DNA from: Sistotremastrum niveocremeum HHB9708
Taxonomy: Eukaryota; Basidiomycota; Agaricomycetes; Sistotremastrales; Sistotremastraceae
Assembly: GCA_001630475.1 (NCBI GenBank)
Contig: KV419428.1
Location: 145,565-209,564, forward strand
Direction: 5' to 3'
Length of the DNA: 64,000 nt
Shown here: in pieces, positions 33,424-42,881 of the stretch
How the letters are laid out: each line of letters begins with the position of its first letter
Position numbering within the stretch: position 1 is the stretch's first letter
The notes under the pieces: model-generated
The model's database searches: none
Seen by the model: only the letters and a program-made list of their open reading frames with translations
Told to the model about the DNA's origin: nothing
Made by a program: the position numbers and the translations under genes

Positions 33424-34630
33424 CTTTCGAACGGGGAATGTCTTGTCTTATCAAGTTGACGAATGTCAACGCAGCAATCCGGGTTTCGCTCCCATGAAAC
33501 AGAGACATGAGAGGAGGGGGGTTGAGACCTCGAGGCTCCAAAGGAGGTGAAGGTGGAGAAGCTTAGCCTCAAAAGAGACCAAACTATAATATACTCCCTG
33601 GCGATAGAGCCATCGCTCGTCCGCAGACGAGACGACAGCAGCCAGTCCTGCATCATCGTTAAGCTCTCATGGCGGCCCCGCACCGCCGGAGCGGTGCGAT
33701 TAATCGTAGGCAGCCGTTGCCCTCCTACGAAAGGCCTGGGAAGACAAGCTGTCCCTAACCATGATTGTTATCTTGCCAAGCCATGCAAGTCTTCACGACA
33801 TTACACGCGAGATGGGGGTGGGTCTGAGGAGAGAAAGCTGAGATCGAAAATGGCGTTAGTACATGTAGCTTGCTGTCTTCATTTCGAGCTCCTCCTGAAT
33901 TAGTTGCCAGATTTCTGTGTAGAATAGCAGAGCGGAAGAGAACGTTGAGCAGGGCAAACGAGCAGTGGATGGCTGAGCGACAGCGACGAGCAGAGAATGG
34001 CCTTTGGAGTCGGCGTTCGGGTTGTCAAGCCGCTTTCGGCTCCGAACCTCGGCACTCTGCTTCCGCTTGCACTTTCGAGCCATCTGCTTCCGTCTGCTAT
34101 ATTCTGGCTTAATGTCCCGCCCAATTCCCTTCGCTGTTCTACACAGAAATCTGGCAACGAATTCAGTAGGATATCGAATGAAGACAGCAAGCTACATGTA
34201 CTGGCGAATTTTCGATCTCAGCTTTTCTTTCTTCAGACCTACCGCCATGTCCACCTGGTAGGGGCTCCCTGTTCTTAGGAACTAAATTTCTGGAGACGGA
34301 AAGGCTCGTGTGTTTAGCACGACGACTGGACTTATGTACCTTTAAAGAGCTGCATGGAATGCCGGTTTGGCTGCGTGGCCTCGTCGCAAGGCGAGGCACT
34401 TTCCTTCTGTCTGGGAGGCGAGTTAAAACCCGCATACCATAGTCATCGAGTGGATCGACCTTGATCTCTTCGGAGGTCTGGTGGTCGGTCCTTGCTCTCC
34501 TTTGGAGATCTCGAGGTCTCAACATCCCCTCTCCCTCCCATATAACCGTGTTTTGGGAATGAGCGCTAGTGTTGCCTTCAAGTTTGTCGAGTGAGCAGAA
34601 GTGAGACTTAAGCTAGTCAAATCTCGCAAG
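33424..34630. repeat. LIR-C: long inverted repeat, hybrid arms
   Basis: The left arm is type I and nearly identical to LIR-B's left arm over 33,470-33,790. The right arm is type II. Both ends finish in outward donors: AAAG|GTGAAT at the left (minus strand) and CGCAAG|GTGAGT at 34,631. On the right a full intron can be read (34,631 to ACGACATAG near 34,680). The following exon-like sequence runs plus-strand towards the 3' end of the intact BAG gene, that is, antisense to it. TATA-like AGTATATTATAG is present in the left arm. Confidence 0.8.
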
Positions 34631-34869
34631 GTGAGTTCTATATCTTCTCTGGACAGGTCAACGCTGATTTAACGACATAGAACCGCGAGATTCCTCGTCA
34701 AAGAGTCTCACGTCCTTGATTTGAGCCGTCTTGGAGATTGAGTTTTGAATTTGTGTGACAATGATTCATAATGTACATGCATTGTAGTACATAAGAAGAA
34801 AAAAGTATAAAGCTGTCGCAATGTGACACAGTACTATATGTGAAAGAGACGGAAAGACAATAAATAACT

Positions 34870-36744
34870 TTAATCTACAACCTCGAAGTCCTCATCGTCT
34901 GACGAGCGATCTACCACCTCCAACGATTCTTGTGTCGCCGCTGACGATACTGATGATACTGACTTAGTATCCGAGACATCCGAGCTATAATCGATAACTT
35001 CATCCGCAGAGGAAGTTAAATTAACTTCAGGTCCTGCGACACCCGGGTTGCTTGTCGATTCATTAATGTCTGTTGACGATGAAGGTGCCGAGTCGTTCAA
35101 AACGGGAGGAGTCAGAATTTGGGGTGCCGAGTCGGTGGATGATAGATCGTCAAGGAAGGCAGGAGCATCGGAGGTTGACGGCTCGGATTCCTGTGAAGCG
35201 AATTGTTTTTGAGCTTCATCAATTCCAGCGACGACAGAGGCAGTAGGAACATCAGGAGTCTCGGCGGGTGCTGGCTCGACATGCGGGGGTCTCGAAGACG
35301 ACGTAAACGATGCTTCGCTGCTGAGGACGGCTGGCTGAGGATTCGAGGCACCAACGACCGGTTCCGGAGTGTCAGACTGCTCGACTGGAGCAGACACCGT
35401 CTCCACAGGCGTCTCGCTGAGGACTGCTGTGGATTCACCAGGCCCTGCGATGGGAATCGAAGTGGTATCTGCGAACGACTCCGAGACTTCAGGAGTGATA
35501 TCGGATATCTCGTAGCCGGTCACAGGAGCAGGGACAGCGCTCGTCTCTCCCCTCTGCTTCTTCCACATCTCCTCTTTCTCGGCATCCAAACCCTGGAGAG
35601 CAGCCTCGACCAGTCTAGCGATCTCCTTACGAGTCGTCCTGATGTTCTCGTCACCATCGGACTCGACGGCGTCAAGCTTCGACAGTAGCTTCATAAGAGA
35701 CTCTTCGTAAGAGTGAAGAGCGGCATTGATAGTGTTGAAAGCGAGTTTGGGAGAGGGGGATGCGGGATCAAAGACGAGGGTGGTGGGGAAGGAGAATGAG
35801 GAAGTGAGCGAGACGAACTCGGAGCGGATCGCTGCGAGCTTGTCCAGAGGTGATTGCGCTTTGGGTTCTGGGACAGTCTCGGTCGTTGGCACAAATTTGA
35901 AGGCGACCTTGGTGGCCTTGATCGCCTCAGCCGGGTAGTCCTGGCGGGATATTAGACGCTGATGTAGGCAACATAGACGATGAAGACGTACCTTAACATG
36001 ACTGCCAACGGGAGTGCCAAAGATAGTGGTGAACGAGTGGTTCAACCGTTGTCGACGTTCCGAGGGCTTCTTCAACTGCTTCGCCTCCTGTGTCTGAGTA
36101 GGTCGAACGGTGGGCTTCTGAGGGGCAGGTACAGGCTTTGGTTTCGACTGCTGCTGTAGGTTGATGAATACGTGTAAAGAAGAACGATAAGGGTGTAGAC
36201 TAACCGTCTGTTCGAGAAGATATGCTGCGAAGACGGCAGCCAGTGTCTCCTGTAGAGCCGCCTCCTGCTCTCGAGCCTTGGCTGCCTTCGCTTGCTCAAG
36301 ATACTGCTGGTACTGCTGGCGCTTGATTTCCGCAATGTGCTGCTTCCGCCTCGCAACCTCCTCCTGACGAGCCTGGATGGCTGCACGACGAGCCGCTTCG
36401 GCCTGTTGCTGGCGTCTCAGATACTCGAGAGCCTCAGCCTCCTCCTGCTCTTGCTCGAGGTACCGAACGAGATCTCGGCGAGAAACGTAAGGAGATTCGG
36501 GATGGCCATGCGAAGAGCGCAGACGGTTCCGACGTGAGGGGAAGGGAGATTCGAAGTAGTCGCCAGAGTAAGTGGCATATGGGTTGTAGGCAAGTTCGGC
36601 GAGTTCAGCTTCGTATTCTTCACGAGCCGCCTGCTCTGCAGCTAGAGCACGAAGGTAACGTTCCCTGGGAGACTCGCGCTGAGCACGAGGTCGTTGAGGT
36701 CGAAGGTGGAACTGGGGATAAGCTTGGGGAGCAAAGACGAGCAT
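34870..36744 (-). CDS. BAG-domain protein (Hsp70 co-chaperone), copy 1 (590 aa)
   Basis: Exons are 36,744-36,205, 36,153-35,992 and 35,940-34,870. The two 51-nt introns (GTTAGT...CTACAG and GTACGT...CGCCAG) are multiples of three without stops. Order of parts: N-terminal basic Pro/Arg segment, Tyr-rich middle, a Gln/Ala/Arg coiled coil (residues about 100-180), then the BAG domain (about 290-385). The BAG domain shows KLLSKLDAVESDGDENIR and TRKEIARLVEAALQGLD, close to the family consensus. A long Ser/Thr/acidic tail ends in DDEDFEVVD. BAG domains bind the Hsp70 ATPase domain and promote nucleotide exchange. The start is the ATG after ATCCAGC, shared by all three BAG genes. A heat-shock element and TATA box lie upstream. 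Confidence 0.9.
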   Translation of the reverse strand: MLVFAPQAYPQFHLRPQRPRAQRESPRERYLRALAAEQAAREEYEAELAELAYNPYATYSGDYFESPFPSRRNRLRSSHGHPESPYVSRRDLVRYLEQEQEEAEALEYLRRQQQAEAARRAAIQARQEEVARRKQHIAEIKRQQYQQYLEQAKAAKAREQEAALQETLAAVFAAYLLEQTVSLHPYRSSLHVFINLQQQSKPKPVPAPQKPTVRPTQTQEAKQLKKPSERRQRLNHSFTTIFGTPVGSHVKVRLHRLCCLHQRLISRQDYPAEAIKATKVAFKFVPTTETVPEPKAQSPLDKLAAIRSEFVSLTSSFSFPTTLVFDPASPSPKLAFNTINAALHSYEESLMKLLSKLDAVESDGDENIRTTRKEIARLVEAALQGLDAEKEEMWKKQRGETSAVPAPVTGYEISDITPEVSESFADTTSIPIAGPGESTAVLSETPVETVSAPVEQSDTPEPVVGASNPQPAVLSSEASFTSSSRPPHVEPAPAETPDVPTASVVAGIDEAQKQFASQESEPSTSDAPAFLDDLSSTDSAPQILTPPVLNDSAPSSSTDINESTSNPGVAGPEVNLTSSADEVIDYSSDVSDTKSVSSVSSAATQESLEVVDRSSDDEDFEVVD

Positions 36745-36818
36745 GCTGGATATTTGCAATAGAGGAGATACGTTCTCTGAAGAGAGACTGATGATACTGC
36801 GTCATCTTCAGCTTTCTC

Positions 36819-36824
36819 TTTATA
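36819..36824 (-). promoter_or_regulatory. TATA box of BAG copy 1
   Basis: TATAAA on the minus strand, 75 bp before the start codon. The same position and context occur in BAG copy 2. Confidence 0.7.
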
Positions 36825-36899
36825 GGCAAAGGTATGGATAGATTCGTCAGCGCAGGACGCGCGTCCAAGTCCATTGCGCGTCGTCGGTGGATGCGACTT

Positions 36900-36912
36900 G
36901 AATATTCGAGAA
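36900..36912 (-). promoter_or_regulatory. Heat-shock element of BAG copy 1
   Basis: Three alternating GAA/TTC units spaced by exactly two bases (GAATATTCGAGAA on the plus strand), about 160 bp before the start codon. This matches the consensus for heat-shock factor binding. Confidence 0.7.
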
Positions 36913-37339
36913 CGATGAGCAAGCCTGTCCGATGCCACATCTCCGCTATCTCCGTCCGCCTTCCCCGACTTTCTAGATAATTCAATTGACGTCCCGAGTC
37001 GCTGCTTATCTCAGTTGACGCTGCTTGCAAATCCAAGCCCCAAAATTTCAAGTACGGATACCAGACAGCTCGTGCGAATTCACAATCATTCAACTTCACG
37101 CCAAATATCGAAAATTTGCACCCAACTGCTTGTGTTTCGCGCGGGGAAAAATTCCGCTATATATAAATGAAGACGGCTCAGCCTTGTTGCCGCCGTTTCA
37201 GTTTCGTAGTTGGAAGAGCGTATATAGCATCGGACGAATAGATATCATTTGATGTGGGACGGATATGCACTCATATTAATTGCTTGTTGCATTCAACATT
37301 AAGCCCGATGGTCGTACGCCGCATGAATCTCTGAGACGC

Positions 37340-38288
37340 TTAATCCGTACGCTTGTTGCTAACTTGTCCTGTCGCCTTGTTGTATTTTTCCGCGAGCTCG
37401 TCGTATTGCTGTGCGTTCTGTGCCGCCTGCTTCTTCAGAGTATCTATGACGTCATAATAAGTAAGGTCATAAAGGTGTCGAGGGCCACACTCACCAAAAT
37501 CACGAGCAGATGCGTCATTAGCGGCCAATTTCTTCTTCAACTCTGCGATCTGCTTGTCTTTCTCGTCCGAAGAAATGTTGGATTTGGACTGGGACGCGGT
37601 CTGCAGGAAGAAAGGATCAGCCAGATGATGACGGGACATTCGGGGACACGACATACCGCCTGCTTGAGCTTAGCATATTCCTCCTGGGTGTGGATGAGAT
37701 CCAAGATGATATAGAAGGTTCGGGTTAGGATGAGAGACAGGAAGAGGCAAAATCCAGTGAGATAAGTATTTCTCTGTGCGCTACATACCTGGCGCTCAAC
37801 GTCTGTCTCACAGAATACTATAGCGTACGTACTAGAATTTCCGCGCTGCGATGTTCGTCTCAGTCTGGACATTTTGCACGGCTTGACCGCCTGATTTCGA
37901 CATTTCGGCTTCTGCGGTGATGCGGAACATTCGTTGTAAAGCATCTATGAACAAGATGGCCACGAATCTGTTTGATGGATCAATGATAGTAATGAGGTCA
38001 TCTCGAGAACCTTACATGAAAGATATTTTGAGTGCGTAGGCGACTTTGCCGACGATGGGTGATTCGGAGAGGAAATGGAAGAGTCGTTTCCTGATCTTGT
38101 ATGGTAGAGGTGCCACCACAAGGCAGAATGTTACCATCTGAATTGTAGAACAAATTTAAAACTAGCACAACCAATTTCAACCTATAGCACTTGCCTCCGC
38201 AGAGAGGAGCAGGAAAGTCAAGGAATAGCTAGGATTCATCAATACAGACATACAGCTCAAAGACGTAGATGGCTTACTAGATCGTCAT
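37340..38288 (-). CDS. BAP31-like ER membrane protein (Yet/BCAP31 family)
   Basis: The start MTIYYSLTFLLLSAE is coded by an 11-nt first exon (38,288-38,278) and the next exon (38,228-38,195). The following exons give the conserved MVTFCLVVAPLPY, a second TM (KISFIFVAILFIDALQRMFR) and a third (YLTGFCLFLSLILTRTFYII). DLIHTQEEYAKLKQ and a C-terminal coiled coil (QIAELKKKLAAND, LKKQAAQNAQQYDELAEKY) follow, ending KRTD. This is the standard three-TM layout of BAP31 proteins, which help export and quality control of membrane proteins in the ER. There are seven exons. Intron 2 has a GC donor (GAG|GCAAGT). The C-terminus lacks the KKxx retrieval signal of animal BAP31. Confidence 0.95.
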
Positions 38289-38470
38289 CTTCAACGAGGG
38301 GAGTGGACTGGGCAGAGAAACTGGAGATGATGGAAGGGCTGAGCAAAGTCGTATGGAGAGACGTGGTCGGTTCGTTCGAGGCACTGCGTCATTGACGCGC
38401 TTCAGTTCAAGCTCCGACTTTGCCACGTGATAATATTTTCGATTTTTTTTCTTTCGCTCACGCGCTTTGC

Positions 38471-41324
38471 ATGCACATTCTTCCTCAGCCTCTCATTGAA
38501 CTCTGTCTGGCAAAATCTCGTTTGCATGCAAATCATGTTGCTGCGATTGCGAACAGAAGAAGTGTACACGCATTAGTATCAAAGGTCCAGAAGAAGCAGA
38601 GACCTACTAGGTCAGTCGAATGTGATGTGTTCTGGCGACTTGCTTAGACCACGTACAGACTTCATGTGGAGAGAGGCGACCCTTCCATTGTCGGTCCCAT
38701 CCAAATTCACAAAACGCTGTCTGAGGGGACGAACAACGTCTCGACGGAGCTGCAGAGAAAACTTGACAAACTCAGGGAGATAGCCTCCATTGAAGTTCGT
38801 CTCTCAGAACATAATGCTTTCAATTTAACTAACGTGCACCAGGAACTTGAGCTGTTGGATGTTCCCACTTACTCGGAGGATGATCTCGCATCACTGTACC
38901 AAGATATTCTGTCGCTAACAGCCGTCGAGCAAAGTCACGAGCCTCTAAAACCACAAAGGACTCGCGTATCTGCCAATGACATCGTGTCTCTCTTGTTGGA
39001 AAGATTTACGGGCGAGAGTTTAAACTCTCATAATGATGCTGCACAAGCACTCGGGACGCTCGTCGAGCACCTTTCGACGGCAATCAACGAGATCCTCGAC
39101 TCGAATGAGGTTGCACGGGATCACGAGAGCCCGACTACCCTTGCTCAATCTCTCGTTCCTATTAAACTCCTGACTGGAGCCGAGTGGTTGAACCTGGTAT
39201 ATGCTTGTGTATGCGTTATTCGCCCTGTCTGCGATCTGGATACCTAATCGACCCATTAGATTGACTTGTGCAAGCCTCAACCTGCCGAAAAACTCTTAGA
39301 CCTTATGAATGTGAGAGATCCTCACTTTCAGCTATGTTCCTACTAATGAATCTTGTCTAGAAAATGAACGACATTCCTGCGGAAATCGTCGCTGAGTCAT
39401 CCGAAGTCGTTCTCCGGTTCTATGCCAATCAAGCAGACGTGGAAAATGCTGAGAATTTCGTCAAGCAGTTCTGCCCAGGTCTGTGCCACTCGTGACCTTC
39501 CTCGTCTCGAGATCGTTGACCGTGCTTTAGGTCTGGAGCGCCCTATTGAGAGAGAGCTGCTCAATTTAGCTTACTTCAAGCACGGAAAAGTCGAAGCAGC
39601 GAGGCGGCATCTCCACGCACTCGAACTGCGTGGCATGCCCGCCCCTCAATCGTCATATCATCGCGCCATCTCTGCCCTCCTAAACCCAACTGCATCGAAC
39701 GCCGATCTTTCGAAACCAATATCCCTGGCCAGAAGTGTTGCTGCGGCTTGGGATCTCTTTGCACATATGCGATATGTGGCACATCCAGAGATCAATGCCG
39801 AGTTCTATGCCCTCATGATCACCGCCTGCGCAGGAAAGATCCAAGGAGGTTCAGCACCTGAGCCTGAACGGGCTCTGGATCTCTTCACAGAAGCAACTGT
39901 GGATCGAAAACTGCAGCCTACAGCAGATCTCTATAACGCTGTCATACTTACTTGCGCGAGATCCAAGAAATATGCTTTCGAGGCATTCAGACTGGCGAAG
40001 CAGATGTTGGATGGGAATCGCGATGCCTCCGGTGAGAATGCGCATTGGCTGAGGCCTACGAAGAACACGTTTCTTGCCTTGCTAGAGACTACGAAACGCC
40101 TCGGGGACTTGTCCAGAGCTCGATGGATTCTAGCTGAGCTTATCCGGGAAGATGCACGAAGATGGTCAGAAGTTCAGTCACAGATCAGAGATGGAGAGCT
40201 TCCCGCTGAAGCTTCTTGGTCGCCAATGCTTGACGAGAAGGTCATGAACCACGTCTTCCATACCTACGCCGCCTATCGACCTCCGTTCCAAAGAGCCGAC
40301 GCTCCTCTCGTCGAGCAGGCGAGAAACGAACCGGAGGTTCAAGAGTCTCAAGTTAGTCACACCGACGTATCTGCTCGTCCCAGTGAAGAGCGACGGGTGG
40401 CTCCCCAATCTCGTTCCGAAATTTGTCAGGAGGCAGACATGCTGCTTCAGCGTATAACTGAGGACACATCTCATTCGCCGGATGTTTCACCGGAAGTTTA
40501 TCCCAAGTTCTCGAACGTGCATCTCGATGCCACCCTCCTAACATCTTATCTCGCTGTTCACCTGTCCCATTCCAGCCTCAGTCACTGTCGTCAGGTATTC
40601 GAACATACGTGGCAAACTTATTCAGCTCAACCTGTTGCGTATTCCTTCGTATGCGCACTTGAGCGATGCGCCAATACGAAGGCGAAGAGGGATAGGACAA
40701 AAGCGCTGGGCTGGGCTCGAGAATTATGGATACAATGGCGTGAGCGTGAGAGCCGCCATACATTCGCTCCGACATCAAATCTCGAGGCAAGACATATCGA
40801 AAGGGCATGGGCGGCCATGATCAGAATTTTTGCCCTGTATGTCATTTTTATACATCATAATCATTAACCTTCTGACATCCTTTTAACTCAGGAATGATCT
40901 GACATCCGAAGCTATGGAGCTTGTCGAGACGTTCACAAGAATGTATCCGCCCAAGGACGTGGCCGAACCATTTGCACCGAAAGAACCCATAGACTCAAAC
41001 CGAGTTTTACTCGAAGGACCCAGACCGCTCGTTCGTTTCAGTTCTATCACTGAAATCGGAGACGATACTGTACCTCCTATGCTTACATTCCGTGATGTCG
41101 AGGTACTTCATCACCGCTTCGTCATTGAAGAAGACGAAAAGGCCTTGGGAAGGTTGACATACCACTGTCGATCTTACCAAGGCGCGATCCGAGCTCGGAA
41201 AGCTCGTACACTTAAAACCCAACCGATGTCACCAACACCTCTATCTACTCCGTCCATCCTCTCTTTGCCACCCCACGGAGGTGAAGCCAATGTTGCGCTT
41301 CTTACTCACACCCCATCGCTTTGA
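38471..41324 (+). CDS. Large PPR-like mitochondrial protein (861 aa)
   Basis: Six exons fit in phase: 38,471-38,610, 38,659-39,196, 39,260-39,310, 39,361-39,478, 39,531-40,836 and 40,892-41,324. The N-terminus is rich in Arg, Ala, Ser and His without acids after residue 10 (RLHANHVAAIANRRSVHALV), as expected for mitochondrial import. The centre contains helix-pair repeats of pentatricopeptide type, such as AWDLFAHMRYVAHPEINAEF, ALDLFTEATVDRKLQPTADL and AFRLAKQML...RPTKNTFLALLE. Such proteins usually bind organellar RNA and act in translation or RNA processing. The exact member is not identified. The start is the first ATG in the open frame; the intron at 39,479 (GTCTGT...CTTTAG) is needed to keep frame. 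It is divergent from the BAP31 gene, about 180 bp apart. Confidence 0.78.
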
Positions 41325-41601
41325 CACTAGACACTTCTATCTCATTTACTGGTTACTTTATCAGCGCTGTATCGGTGTATTGAACGCCCTTTCTAATAGC
41401 ACTATTGTCTTGTAATATTGTTCAATATAAAGTCGATGAAACCCCTACTCTCCGATCATGAGGGAGTTTCGCTTTGACGTACCTTGATGGGAATCGCCGG
41501 TGCGGCGACTGCACGGTTGGTTGCAATCGCGCCGCAGCGATGCAAGAACTGTTTACCAACAACCACAAAGCTTCCGTTCCTAAACCACATATTGCTCTGA
41601 A

Positions 41602-42546
41602 ATGCCAGCCCCCGCCGTCTACATCGTAGGTGTTGGTGTCGTCATCGCCGGCGTCGCTACCGCGTACGTCGTGAAGCAAGTTCGTCGTTTAATTCTGAGC
41701 ACCGCATTCAGGAGGTTGACAATGTGAATCTCTGTAGCACGTCTGGGAGCCACATATCGCGCCAACCATTGACCGTTGGGCCCATGCGTTGAAAGCTCAG
41801 CGAGAGGAGATGAAGCGACGTCGACGAGACAGGATGGTCAGGATGACCTCATCGGGAACAGGAATCCCCATTCCTCCAGAAACTCCTGATGCCCATGAGT
41901 TGAGCAGTATTGCTAGCAAGGACTCAAGTGTCGTCGCTACATCTGTGGACGAAGCCCACGATGGTCTTCGCCAGCGCCGACCCGCACCCTCAACTCCGGA
42001 CCAACTAAGCAACGTGAGTTATCTGTAACTCATGCCATCTGCACATTGTTCTTATACGACTTTGCGTGCCTGTAGTCTAACCCTTCATTGGCCTTTATCC
42101 CGATGTCCCCAACACATGTCGTTTCCAATAGATCTGACCCATCCACGCCGTCCACCATCAGGAGCAGCTCAGCTGTGCCCCAAGAGTTGCCAGGTCCCTC
42201 AACATTTGCCTCAGAGCGCTTCCTCGTCCCAGTTCTTCCTCTATCTCCCGCATCATCCAAGCTTTCCGACGACCTCCCTACCGTCGGCATTCAACCTGAA
42301 AGTCCTGCCCACCAAGCTCGCAGCCCATTCGCAGATCCTGTCGATCCAACAATATCACACTCCATCAGCGATTTAGACTTTCACTCTCCACGCTCCGAGT
42401 TGCTATCCATCTCGGGAAGAGAATCTCCTTCTCATTCCGATGATTTGTCCGTGGATGATGATCACTCTGTCATTGCCAGTGACATAGGGTCTCTTAGCGC
42501 CAGCGAAATCAGCAGCTGGGCTAGTGTAGGATCTCAGCGTCATTGA
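41602..42546 (+). CDS. Single-pass membrane protein, unknown function (274 aa)
   Basis: Exons are 41,602-41,679, 41,738-42,013 and 42,076-42,546. Residues 4-25 form one hydrophobic segment (VYIVGVGVVIAGVATAYVV). HVWEPHIAP and a strongly basic helix (EEMKRRRRDRM) follow, then about 190 residues rich in Ser, Pro and Asp that are probably disordered and end SSWASVGSQRH. This suggests a protein anchored by its N-terminus with a cytosolic tail. I recognise no family. It lies downstream of the PPR gene in the same direction with its own promoter. Confidence 0.8.
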
Positions 42547-42881
42547 ATGCTTGAATAGACCATTCACGCCTGCCTTCCTGTCGTTTTTCATTGGTATCGT
42601 TTGCCTACATTTCCTTGGTTGTCTCGTATCTTCTTCAGTGGTCTACCGCTCTCCAGTAAAAGAACAAAAACATCTGTACTATTAGTGTATTCCTTCAAAG
42701 CTGCTTTCACAATTTTGAACTTGAACCAGTGTCTTTGTATTGCAAGAACGCCCGATTAGCAGATCATCTCGCAAACAGAGGCGACTCCATCCCGATGCGA
42801 TTGGGCATACTGATTAGCACTATCAGTACAACGATTAAATTACTAAATGGTCTATATACGAAGAAATAAATCCAATAAATC

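Noticed and set aside
35203-35688. 161-codon plus-strand frame opposite BAG copy 1
   Set aside because: It is the antisense shadow of the BAG exon 3, and its composition (Arg/Ser/Leu rich) reflects the complementary strand.
1-37000. CRISPR arrays, bacterial operons, ribosome binding sites or rRNA genes
   Set aside because: No regularly spaced short repeats, Shine-Dalgarno-led gene strings or rRNA-like sequence were seen. Introns throughout indicate a eukaryotic genome.
38645-38647. TAG at 38,645 as splice acceptor of the PPR gene's first intron
   Set aside because: It gives the wrong phase. The next AG (GTACAG, ending at 38,658) restores the frame and joins PTR to LHVERGD.
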